Part shown: one piece after another, positions 21,301 to 32,700 of the stretch
How the letters are laid out: each line of letters starts with the position of its first letter
How positions within the stretch are numbered: position 1 is the stretch's first letter
The notes under the pieces: model-generated
What the model saw: only the letters and a program-made list of their open reading frames with translations
Database searches by the model: none
Told to the model about the DNA's origin: nothing
Translations under genes and position numbers: made by a program
Assembly (NCBI GenBank): GCA_948144175.1
Contig: CANXME010002454.1
Span: forward strand, 1 to 64,000
DNA: 64,000 nucleotides
DNA from: Closterium sp. NIES-65
Lineage: Eukaryota; Streptophyta; Zygnematophyceae; Desmidiales; Closteriaceae
Reading direction: 5' to 3'

Positions 21301-23118
21301 GCCGGGTCGGCCTCACCGTCAGGCGTGAGGTATTGGGCCAGTGGCCCGTCAATGTGCATCACATCCTCTCCCTCATCCTCCTCTATCGCTATCACATCCC
21401 CCTCTTCAGTGCCCACCCCGGTCGGGACCACACTCACCTCTCCTTCCCCTGTTGCCCCTATGTCCTCCGAGCCCACCCCGCCTGCTGCCGCTTTACTGCT
21501 AGCCCCTTTTGCAGTCTCTGCCGGCCCTACTGTGTGTTTCCCCGCGTTTGCTGCGGCCCCTGCCGCCCCTACTGGCCGTGCTATGGCCCTCCCTGCTGCT
21601 TCAGCTACAGCCTCACCTTCTACCTTTGAGGCCACTGTTGTCCCTTCTCCCACTCTAGCCCCTGCCGTACCCTCTCTTGCTACAGCCGGGGCAGCACTCT
21701 CCCTCGCACCAGTCCCCGTTACCCCCTTCCCCGCTGCACCCGTAGCACCTCCCCCTGTACCGGCCCCCACTGTGGCCTCTGTCGCTCCTGCTGCAGTCCT
21801 TGCAGCCTCGACTGCTGCAGTCTGTAAAACCTCGCCTGCCGTAATCTGCTCAGCCTCACCAGCCGCGATCCCTGCAGCCTTGCCTGCCGCGGTCCTTGCA
21901 GCCTCACGTGCTGCAGTCCCTGCAGCCTCACGTGCTGCAGTCCCTGCAGCCTCACATGCTGCGGCCTCTGCAGCCTCACCTGCTGCGGCTATTTCAGCCT
22001 CACCTGCTGCGCTCCCTGCGGCCTCACCTGCCCTGGTCCCGCCTGCAGCCTCATCCGCTGTGGTCCCTGCAGCCTCACCTGCTGCAGTCCCTGCGGCCTC
22101 ACCTGTTGCAGTCCTTGCGACCTCACCAGCTGTAGACTGTGCAGCCTCACCTGCTAGAGTCTGCCCAACCTTACATGATGCAGCCCTCGCAGCCTCACCT
22201 GCTGCGTCCGCCGCAGCCTCACCTGCTGCGGCCCCTGCAGCCCCGCCTGCTGCGCTCCCCGCAGCCTCGCCTGCTGCGCTCCCTGCAGCCTCGCCTGCTG
22301 CGCTCCCTCCGGCCTCACCTGCTGCGCTCTCTGCAGCCTCACCTGCTGCGCTCCCTACAGCCTCACCTGCTGCGCTCCCTGCAGCCTCACCTACTGCGCT
22401 CCCTGCGGCTTCACCTGCCCTGGTCCCTCCTGCAGCCTCACCCGTTGTGATCCCTGCAGCCACACCTGCTGTGGTCTGTGCGGCCTCGCCTGGTGCGGTC
22501 CCTATAGCCTCCTCTGCTGCGGTTCCCCCAGCCGACACAGCAGCAGGTTCCGTGGCCCCTACTCCTGCAAAACCTGTCTCCATGGCCTCTGCCCTTTGCC
22601 TGGCCAGAGTCACGGTCCCTGCCGCCCCTTCCCGTGCAGCCTCTGCCGCCCTTTCCCGTGCAGCCGCTGCTGCCCCTTCCCTTGCAGCCTCTGCTGCGTT
22701 TTCCTCTGCAACCTCTGCTGCCCCTTCCCCCACAACCCCCATTGCCCCTTCCCGTGCAGCCTTTGCTGCCCCACCCTCTGCAGCCTCTGCTGCTCCTTCG
22801 CCCACACATTCACTTACCCCTTTCCGTGCAGTGTTAGCTGCAAGTTCCCCCCTGGCTCTGCCCCCTCCCGCTTCTATGTGCTTGGGGGTGCTAGTAGGAT
22901 TAAGTGTTTTCACAAGTAATCTGGTTTGCGAATGGGAGGTAGTGAGTGAGTTGGGGGATCTCTCCACTTGGCATGCATGGGTACCGTCCCCGCTGTCACC
23001 TGAAGGGGGGGTAGGCTGGGATGGGGCCGCGGGGGTAGGGCGCGGTTTTGAGCGTGCTGGCTCCTCCTTGTGTATTTCCTCCAGTGGGGCTTGGCGTTCC
23101 TCTGTTCCATCCTCTTCA
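15301..23118 (-). pseudogene. Element A ORF2, A2 copy, N-terminally deleted and frameshifted
   Basis: It lacks the first ~60 codons through the 1.1-kb deletion. It then reads through the Ala/Gly repeats (754-codon frame ending at 20703), shifts frame at a nine-G run at ~20731-20739 where other copies have eight, and continues in a 1,424-codon frame (16001-20275) carrying the C2H2 finger and the RT with YADDTYV. A further 5-base loss near 16133 separates the RT from the restriction-like endonuclease, which sits in a 318-codon frame (15301-16257). Non-functional as a single protein. Confidence 0.88.
21787..22530 (-). repeat. 24-bp coding minisatellite (Ala/Gly repeat of ORF2), A2
   Basis: The same 24-bp tandem array as in A1, with unit order and copy number slightly different (for example repeated ACGTGCTGCAGTCCCTGCAG units near 21903-21955). 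Confidence 0.88.
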
Positions 23119-23606
23119 AAGGCGGCGTGGTGTCAGGTGGCGGCAGTTGGGTCGTAGAAGGGCCTGGCAGGGCAGGATGCAGAGGTGCAGCCCACGCTGG
23201 ATGCGGAAGTAGCTGGGGGGGAAAAGGGAGGCTGGAGGGGGAGGTACGGCTCGTAGAGGTGTGGGGGGCAGAGTGGGAGTGGGGAAGGCAGGAGGGGGGG
23301 TGGAGGAGGGACGTTGTGGACAGGGGAGTGGGGGAACATGCGGGTGATGATAGGGAGAAGCCGGGGGGGGGGAGAAGGGGGAGGTGGTATGAAGTGGGCG
23401 AGGGTGACGCACGGGCAGAGCGCGGCGGTACTAAGGGCAGGGAGACGGGGGGCTGGGGGGAGAAAAGCCTGCTTGGGGGCGTGGTGGGGGATAAGGGGAG
23501 AGGGGCGGTAATGCTGGTGGGCAAAAGGGGAGGGTGTGGTGCAGTATGATGAAACAGAATGGGGGGGTGGCGGACTGGATGGGGCCCTGGAGGGTTGGGA
23601 GAACAA
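23119..23606 (-). pseudogene. Element A ORF1 remnant, A2
   Basis: The N-terminal third of the Pro-rich ORF1 region is retained, beginning FSQPSRAPSSPPPPHS, then truncated by the A2 deletion. The ATG seen in A1 is GTA here. No natural stop is kept. Confidence 0.45.
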
Positions 23607-24757
23607 GGTGTAAGCTGCCTTTCTGATTTTTCCTGGTTTTTTCCGATTTACATGAATTTCTTTTTTCTTTTCTTTTTTCTTTGAAGTTGTTTCCTCTTAT
23701 TTCCTACGGTTTCCAGAGACAGGGCGGCCTCTGCTAGCTAAGCGCCGTTAGGGAAAGAGGTTAGGTGGCGGGGTGGCTAAAGCGCGCGTGTGAGGGGGAA
23801 AGGGGCGGTGTGAGCAGGAAGGTGAATATGTGGGTGGCGACGGGGTAAGATTACGACGTGTGGGTGGCATGCACGAGTGCGCGACGAGGCATGGCAGGGT
23901 GGGAGTGAGCAAACGGGGAGTGGGGCGGCTTGTGTGCCAAACGTGGGCGGCTAAAACGCTCTAGGCAGAAAACGCGCTTCGGGAGGCGCGCAAGGGGAGG
24001 GCTGCTTAATCGCTACGAACGTAGCAATTTCGCCTCCCTCCGCGCTGCCTTTCCCTGGCGGTAAGCGCCCCGTGCGCGGTTCCGTCTACGTCGCGGCTAG
24101 ATTGAACGGGCGGGGAAAACGAGTGCGTGACTAAACATGATAGGCGACGAGAAAGCGTGCTTGAAAACGCGCGGCTCTTCGAGTTAGGGTTTCGATCAAG
24201 AAGGGCGCACTGAAAGGGAAGGAAGAATGCTAACTACGGGCGGAAGCTAAGCTCAGTGACTTCGAGAGAGGGAAAACGCGGGAAGAAACTCGGTAGCAGC
24301 TAATCGCTTCGAATAGCAAAGCCGTGGGCAGAAAAGAGCGGGGGGATAAGGGAGAGTGTCGAGAGAGGGGATGGGCGGGAACACCGTGTCTGGCGGAGTT
24401 GTGGTTGTGAGTCGCGCGCGCTGTTACACTCCGCGGGCGAACTTCGCGTCAACGCCCCACCTCCCGTTACACCGGCTGCAGAGCGTCCGCAGCCTTCCCG
24501 CGATGGCGGGGTCGAACGAGCGGTTCCGTAACACCCCGCGAGTTCCGTTTCCGAGACTCCTGAGGGTCGCGCGCGAAACTCGCGACCCCCGTCCCGTCGA
24601 ACTCGACAGTCGAAACTGGAAAACTAACCGTTGGAAACGCTTATAACTATAACATAAACAACTATCACAATCACTTTGTCCTTAAGCAACTCGAGATAGT
24701 AGGTTTAGGAGGCTTCTTAGTAGGCAGCCATGGCTAGGTAAGCTAGGTCAAGGTAAG

Positions 24758-24822
24758 AGCGCCGGTGGGCGAGAGCAGTACTGGGCTGGGTGACCTCCCG
24801 GGAAGTCCTCGTGTTGTACCCA
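24758..24822 (+). pseudogene. 5S rRNA gene, 3' half (right flank of A2)
   Basis: 5S nucleotides 55 to the end with a good match to the consensus (GTCCTCGTGTTGTACCC). The first 22 bases are the A2 target-site copy. Confidence 0.92.
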
Positions 24823-25352
24823 TTTATGCCCCTTGCTCGGCACGTGCCGGGGGAGGGGCAAGCGGGAAAAAGAAAGGACGATTTTAGCGCGTCCGATTCT
24901 TTCATTTTTGTTTTTTTTTCCCAAACAACGACCCAGCGGGGTGGGGGGCCCCCGGGGAGGCTTGCCCACGCGAAGAAACGCCCCGTGCGCACCACCCTTG
25001 GGCGGTTGGAAGCCGCACACGGTCGCGGTGGTGGAGAGCGGAAACGGGCAGCCGGGGGAGGGTGGGGGCGGTTGGATGGGACTTGGGGTGTACGGGGGGC
25101 AGGGGAGTTGAGGGGGCAAGGGGAGGGGCAGCAACGGGCAGGGGCTGGGCCAACTGAGGGCACGGAAAAGGGGCGGGCAGAGGGTGAGCAGAGGGGCGAG
25201 CGATGCAAGGGTGGCACCATAGGGGGGAAACCAGTTGCACGGAGGTGGGAGGTGAGGGGCGTGCGAGGGGGTGGGAAAGGGGCAGGGAGGGGCAGAATGG
25301 GAGGATGTACGTGGGGGGGGTGGGGGAGGGGAGTGTGCGTGTGTGTGTGTGT

Positions 25353-25433
<81 letters not shown>

Positions 25434-26344
25434 GGGGATTGAAGGGTGGGAGGGGGGCTGGTCGTGGGGACGGGCTGATGGTGGTAAGAGGGCAGCAGGG
25501 ATGGGGAGAAGGGAGCGTAACGAGGGGAGAGCAAAGGGCAGGGGGGGAGGAAGGGAGGGGCAGGGAGGGAAGGGGGGAAACGAGGGGCATGGATGATAGG
25601 AAACGAGGGCAGGGCTGTGGGAAATCAAGGGCAGGGAGGAGAGAAGCAATGGGTGAGGGGAAAACAAGGGAGGGGCAGACGGGGGGCAGGGAGGGAAGAA
25701 ACGTGGGGCAGGGAGTGGAGAAGCCAAAGACAAGGGCATGGGCAGGCGGGGGCAGGGAGGGAGCAAAGGAGAGGCACGGAGAAAGAAAGGGAGGCGCGGG
25801 GAGGGGAGAAACCGGGCGTGGGGGGGGCGGAAAATGAGGGGCAGGGCGGGGAGGAGGGAGGGGCAGGGAGGGGAGAAGCTGAGCACACGGAGGGGGGAAA
25901 GGTGAGGCAGGGAGGTAGGAAGCCAAGGACAAGGGGGGGGAGAGTGGGGGGGCAGGGAGAGGGGGGAGGTGGGGAGCGGGGAAAGGCGGCGAGGGGCAGG
26001 GAGGGGAGAAACCAAGCATAGGGGGGCGAGATACGAGGGGCAGGGTGCGGATTGAGGAGGGGCAGGGAGTGGAGTGGGTCGGCGAGGGGAAGGAAGGGGC
26101 GTGCAGCAGAGGAGGGAAGGGGGGAGGAGAAGGTAAAGGAGGGGAGCGCACGGGCGGGGAGGAGCGAATGGCGGGCGGTTGGAAACGGCGAGGGGGGGCA
26201 GGGAGGGTCAAAAGAGGCGGCAAGGGAGCGGGCACGCGGAGGGTAGGGGCGGGGGGAGCGGATGGCATGAGGGGGCAGGGGGTGTGACCACGAAGGGGGG
26301 GACCCGGGCAAGGGGTGTGTAGCGGTCGGGGCACGAGGTTGACG
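24823..26344. repeat. 5S rDNA intergenic spacer, unit 2-3
   Basis: A G-rich spacer like the others. It lacks about 30 bases near 25568 (the GAACGTACAAAGG segment) but has the longest GA tract. No gene is supported. Confidence 0.85.
25332..25428. repeat. (GT)n(GA)n microsatellite, expanded
   Basis: Compound dinucleotide tract of nearly 100 bp, interrupted once by GC (GAGAGCGAGAG). It is the longest of the five in the window. Confidence 0.95.
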
Positions 26345-26418
26345 TGGTACGATCATACCTCGGCTACTACGCCGGACCCATCAGAACTCCGAAGCTAAGC
26401 GCCGGTGGGCGAGAGCAG
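26345..26418 (+). pseudogene. 5S rRNA gene, 5' half (left flank of A3)
   Basis: The 5' half of 5S with a one-base loss (CCGGACCCATC for CCGGATCCCATC). It joins element A3 as GAGAGCAG-ATATTC, so the target duplication here is 21 bp. Confidence 0.92.
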
Positions 26419-26771
26419 ATATTCATTATTAGGGGAAGAGCAAATACAAGCCGAATATAATGGTTTTTCCAAGACTAGGAAATTTTGACATAGCCTTATC
26501 GCTATGAGGACGGTATATATATTTTGTAGGAAAAGGGGGAAAGAAAGGAAAGGAAGGAAGGATGAAGGAGTAAGAAGAAGTGGTAGGGAAAAGAAGAGGG
26601 TGGGAGGAAGAGAAGGGAAGGATAGAAGAAGGGAACAAAACGAGGGAGGTGGGAAGAGAAGAGGAGAGAGGGAGAGAGACTAAGGAGGGGGAAGCACCAA
26701 AGGACCAAAACACGGCAGCAACCCGCACGACCGCACGGGCACAGCGTTTCAAGCACAGCCACTATTGTTTT

Positions 26772-29700
26772 TTACACATATGCATCATATATATACTGCA
26801 TATCAGCCACACTCTCGAAGCACCCTGTGACGTGGTGCCAAGTACCCTGCCCCGCACCCAGTGGGACTGGTGCGGGCATCCACCCGTCGTCGGATCTCCC
26901 TAATTGCCGCACCGCATGCTGGATCATGCATTGAGCCTGCGCGCGCTGCAGTGCAACGGAGAGGCGTGTAGTGAGTCCTGCCTCAAATATCCGTGCCGAT
27001 CCGTCATCCCCCCCACCTCTATCCCTCCTCCGCTGTGCTATCCTCTTTGCGCAGAGCCCCAGAAACTGACGCAGCGGCTCACTCAGAAGGCCAAAGGTCT
27101 CTGCCACGCACACGTAAAAGTGTGGTGCCGGCTGCAGCCCCTCTAAGTGCGGCCCCCAGTGCCGCAGCTTCTCCTGCACCCGCCTAGCTGCTGCCACTCC
27201 AATCTGTGTGGGGGTCGCCCGTCTCAGCTGCACGTTCCCCTCCCGCTGTGGATCCGCTATGGAGACATCCACAAGAACCATCAGACCCTGGCCAACGTCG
27301 CGGCAGGTGAGGTCTGGGATGCGGGAGGCGGTGCCTACACGGCCTGTGCGTCCGACTGGTCCCTGCTGTTGCGCTGGCTGCTGCCCTGTCTGGTCCCTTG
27401 GTGCCTCCTCTCCGATCGTCTCTCTCCCCCTCTCCTCTCCTCCATCCACCTGTCCTCTCCCCTCCCCCTCTCTACCCTCCCCCAACCCTCCCGACCCCCC
27501 TGCTCCATCCCCTGCTGCCTCTCTCACTCCTTGGCCCTCCCCTCCCAATCCCGCTGCCCCTCCTGTACCTCCGTCCGCTCTCTGCTGCTCCCGCCCCTGC
27601 CCCACCCCCGAGGCCGAACCTGGAGGCGCGGCGCCCTGGGCCCGCGGCCTCCATTGGCTCTCCTGCTGCTGCCTGTGCCGTCTCCCCTCCCCGTCCTTGC
27701 CCGTGTGCTCCCCCTGCCGTCCCCTCTGCCCACCTATCCCTCGCTCCACCTGACCCTGCAGCTGGTGCTGTCCCCACTGTCCCCCGCCACCCGGCGATCC
27801 CGCCTCGCCTCTCTGCTCCCCCGCTCCCTCAGCCCGCGTCCCCTCTCCCACCACTGGTTGTCCCAGTAGTCTCGCTCGAGCCGCCTCCAACTGTGTGAAC
27901 AGCGTAGAGTCCTCCACCTTTACCGCGAAGCCCGCCTCGACCGCAAAGTCTCGAAGCATGTACTTCACCGTGTCGTGGATGGTAGTGGCGACCCCGTAGC
28001 GCGGGCACCGAACCGCGTGATGAGGCACCGTCATGTCGTCAATCGCCTGTCCGCAGGAGCACTGACCTGCAAGGGCTAACTGGGGGATAGGGAGACCAAG
28101 ACGAGAAGATGAAGCCGTCTGCCACAGCGCCTCCGGGATGCGCAGTGGGTCAGCGTACGGCACCGACGTCAACCACGCCCCTGCACCTCCGCCCTGAAGG
28201 GAGGTCAAACGGGCAAGGTGCAAGGGAGAGGCGTGACGGGCACGCACGGCCTCCAAGGCATGCGCCTCCAGAAGACGGCTCGCTCCTGCAAAAAGGGAAT
28301 CGGGGGAGGCAGAAGCGCAAGAGGGCCAGGGGGGAAGGAGAGAGAGAACGTCAGGTGGGAGACCCTCTAGCGCCGTCTGCAGAGCCCGGTCGATCTGCTC
28401 TGGCTCACCTGAAGCGAAGCTCTGCCGAAACGCCTCGCCACACGCAGGGAGAGAACAGAGAATGGGAGCACACTGCACCCAGGAGCACACGAAACTCACC
28501 GGGGCAATGCGTGCCATGCGACAAATGCCGAAACCCCCGAGACGGATGGGGAGGAAGATCTGGTCTAGGGCGGCCTCTCGGACGTCCTCGCGACAAGCCC
28601 AGGTCCCTGAAGCTAAAAGCTGCTGAAATGTCTCTCCCAGGCGTGCGTCCCACCGTGTAAAACTAGAGATCACTGCGGGCGAAGGAGGGACGGTCCTCGA
28701 CAGGTACTGCGGACGAGTGCTGACACACGCCGACAGAAGGCGGGCAGCTGTCTGGGGCTGGCGCAACCTTGGAAGCCAAGGTAGCACCCGCCCCATCCTC
28801 TCGAGACGATCCGGGAGACTCTGCTCCACGAACGAAACGGTGCCTACCGGTACGCCTGTCACGGTGAGCCCTCGGCGTGCGACCTCGATCCCTAGGCCCG
28901 TGAAGGCCTCCAGATCCCTGGACAGAAAGGACTCTGTCTGGTAGACGAGGCACTTGTGCGGCTGGGCTGCAAGGCCCATCTCGCCCAAGCGCCTCACAAT
29001 CTCGGCAAAGTGGTGCAGCACCCTGTCTGGGGGACCTAGCACGTACGTGTCATCGGCGTACGACCAGAGCTGGACATCCCCCTCCACCAGAACTGGCTCC
29101 AAAGCAAGACGCTGTGCCAGAGCGTACAAGAAGGGGCTGAGAGGGTCTCCCTGGCGAGTGCCCCGCTCCGAGTGCATCGTGACCACTCCCGTGCCTGACC
29201 TGTAGTGGAGATCCGAGGGCGTCCCGTAGAAGAGGCCGATGAAGGGGATCAGGCACTGAAACTCCGGGCTGGCCTGCAGCGCCTGGAACATCCTGTCTCG
29301 GTGGAAGGAGTTAAAGGCATTCGCCACGTCTAGCTGCAAGACCACCCAGTCTGGGTGGTCAGCCAGAGCGCGGCGGACGCCTCTAACTACGACCTCTGTC
29401 CCGCACGTAACCCCCACCCCAAACTGCTGTGACGCCAAGAAGACCCTCGCCATCTGGTCACGTAGCTGGAGACAGACTGCACGAGAAAGAATGCGGACCA
29501 AAACCTCGCCGATGGCAATCGGCCGAACATCCATGTTCGACTTCGCCAGAGCCACGAGGGTGGAAGACGCTAGCAAGGAGCGCACAGCTGGAGCGCAACG
29601 GCCTCGAAGCCACTGCTGGTACACGGCAAGGAGGAAATGGAGACTCTGAGGGAAAGCTAGGAAAGTGTCTCGCAGGTGCTCAGCGACCCAACCGGACGGT

Positions 29701-32700
29701 CCTCTCGAAGAGCCCCGCGGAGCTGTGAAAATCGCGCGGTGTAAGTGATCCACCGAGAGCACGAGAGGGGACCCCTGGAAGCCTGACTGCCAAGCTGGGG
29801 TCGGCCTCTCCGCGTTGGGGTGCTTCGACTGCAGGCGCTGTATCGTCCCCTGTGTATTTGGGGCTGCCTCCGCGGACTCGAGAGCCGCGCACGCCCGTGA
29901 GGTCTCATTGCACGCAGCCAGACGAAGGCAACGTGCAATGCGGCGCTCATCTGCTGTAGAGGGATCGGTGGCGGTGCGTGACCGGTGACCTGTGCGCCGA
30001 GGAAGGGGTGTGCGACGGCCTAGTGCATCTGAGACTAGCTCAGCCCACTCACCTCGACCAAAGCGGGAGATGCGCGTTGCAATGGCAGCCGTGTGCGAGC
30101 GGTCGGGTGGCGTCGCTGGAACAAGGAAAAGAGTCGGCGCTGCAGCGAGGAGGAAGGTAGGGCCAGCAGCCTCCGGGTCCTGGGCAATGCGGACTAGGAT
30201 CGCACTGAGGACGTCGAGATATCCTCCGCGGACCCTCTCCGGGACACGTCGGAGAGGGCGTGCATGGATACGCTCGGGCGAGAAGTACTCTGTCCAGTCC
30301 ACCGAGTCGAGCGTCTGCCACTGTGCGTCGGTGAACTGTATCCCGGTTGCACGGGGCTGTGAGAGGGAAGGGATGATCGAGGCGGTATCATGGGCAGCCT
30401 GCGCCTTGCGAGCCGCGTCCGCAGGATGGTAGAAGGGAATGTGGTGCTGGAGCGCGCGTCGGTTTGCGAGAGAGCTCCTGCAGGTGGGGCAACTCACGAC
30501 CTGGTCGGGTGATGTCGCCGTGTCGGCGGGGTCAATCGGGGCCGTGGCGTCGGAACTGGCTGTAGAGGGGACCCAGTGGGCGGCCTGAGCTCCGAGAGGA
30601 TCGCCTGGGATGAGGGGAGGAGACGACTCACCCGCCCCGTGCGGGGGGGGTGTCAGCGAAGATAGAGGTGGTGTCGCACAGGATAGGGCCGGGCCTCGTG
30701 CCGGTACCGGTGTCGAAGCTGGGGAGGGGGGACGTGGAGGTGAGCCTGAAGTGTGTGCCGTGGTGTGCTCCTGCCCCTCGGCGGGGTGCGGTTCAAGTGA
30801 CGGCTCTGCTACCCCAGGCGGAGGGGTCTCGGTAGGGGCGGATGCCTCATCCCTACTGCTGGTGACCTCCTGCGCCACGGGCTGAACGGGGGGAGGCGCC
30901 ACCCCATCTAGGTGCGCGTGACATGGCCTCAGAACCTGGTCCGTCTCCATTGGGGTCGGGAGTGACGCGCCTGGCTGAGTGGCGGGGGGGATAAAAGAAG
31001 GGACAGACCGGGTGACCTCCGCATACGTCCGGGTCCGGTCCTGTGGGACTGGAAGGGTGGGGGCAGCCGGAGAGCTGCTCGGGCAGTGTATCGCCAGCAA
31101 ATCTGAAATGCCAGCCCTCACCTCCTCTGGGGTCTCGAAGACCTGCCTGCCTGTGGGTGAGAGTAGGAGGGCTGGCAGGGTGGAGGGTGGAGTGGGGCGT
31201 GCTGGCTGAGCGGAGCTCGGGTGTGGACCCTGCCCTAGAAGGCCCCCTTGGCCCTCCCCAATCACCATGGGTTGCGGTGGGGGGTCGTCGACATGGAAGG
31301 GGTGGGAGGGATGGGAGGGAGAGTCGGTGGCGTCTTCCATGGGCGCATCCCTCAACCCGACGGCCTCCATCCCAGTAGCGATCGCGGCCACCGCCACCTG
31401 GGAGGGGGACACAGCACGAGAGGGGCAGAATGGGGGTGAGTGGGCTGGTCCGCTCCCATGGCCCTGTGGAGGTGCAGGAGCGGGGCGGGAGTGTAGGTTT
31501 GGTGGTCGGGCTGTAGAGGTAGGGCCTGGTAAGGGTTCAATGGGATGTGGGGTGGGGAGGGGCTCTTGGTGGGGGAGGGAGGGAGGGGGGAGTACGTGGG
31601 CTGACCCTCTGCCTCCTCTGCCCCTATTCTTCCGCCGGCGGCCAACCTGGTTGTCCGCGCCTGTTTGTGAAGGAAGGGGGGGCTGTGGGGCCAAAGGGGT
31701 GGGTGGAGGGAGGATGGGTGGTTCGCCAGGCGGGGGGTGCTCTGTGTGCATCCCCTCTCTCCTCGAAACATCCCCGTCCGTGGGAACAGATCGGGCAGGC
31801 TGTGTGTGGGGGGTGATGGCTGCCCAACGGGGCCACTCGTGGGGAACCCGGCCGGGAGAGGGGGTTGGAGGTGGGGGTCGAGGGGCTGGGCCAGTGTGGA
31901 GGTTAGAGCGAGGTACAAGCGGTGGGGGGAGAGAGATTTGTGTGGGCTCTGTGGTGGCCTCTCCTGTGGGTCCCTCTACCCGGGTGCCGTCGCTCCCATG
32001 AGCCTGGGGCGCAAGCCCTTGCGGGTGGGTCTCGGCTGCCTGGGGTGGGTGGTGTGAGGGGGGCAGCCTGTTGGGTGGGCGTGTTGGGGCTGTGCGGCGA
32101 CTCGGGTGGTTTGGGTGCCTGTAGCGTGTGGGAGAGGGATTTGGCCGTAGAGATGCTTCAACCTCCGAGATGTGTGTACTGCCGGGTGGGGGGGAGCCTG
32201 GTGGAGGGGGGGGTAGTGGGCCGGTAGGGGGTGGCTGGGTGTTGGTAGGAGTCGGGGAGCATGGCTCCTCTAGGAAGGCCAGAGCCCTGGCTGCTCCACG
32301 TGGTGCTCTAAGGAGCCCCTGAGGGTGGGGGCAGAGGTGTGCTGCCCTTGGGGGTGAGGGAAGGAGTGAGGGAAGGGGCGGGGAGGGGTGAGAGGTGAGA
32401 GAAGGGGTGCCCTCGGGTGACTCTGCTCTGGTCGCACCCGCGTGCTCTCCCGGTGGACCGCCTGCAACCGTGGGGTCAGGCGTTGGGGGCCGGTTGAGAG
32501 GGGAAGTGTTGGCGGGTTGTAGTGGAGGTGGGGGGGGCGGGGGTGATGTAGTGGTGGGTGAGCAGGGTGTGGGGACAGGTGGTGGGCCAGAGGTGGGGAG
32601 GGCAGGGCAGAATTCCACGGGAGGTGGGGGTGGGCAGGTGGAGCCAAGTGGGGAAGGAAGGGTGGGGAACAGAGAGGAAGGGGCAAAGGGTAGTGGGTAG

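Larger units (their letters stand above)
14937..24757 (-). mobile_element. Element A2, internally deleted RLE-type LINE in a 5S gene
   Basis: A 9,821-bp copy flanked by the same 22-bp target duplication. It lacks 1,125 bp relative to A1: sequence jumps at ~23118 from the ORF2 N-terminal coding region (A1 ~10522) to mid-ORF1 (A1 ~11649), with two bases of microhomology. The end of ORF1, the ORF1/ORF2 junction and about the first 60 codons of ORF2 are therefore gone. Confidence 0.92.
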
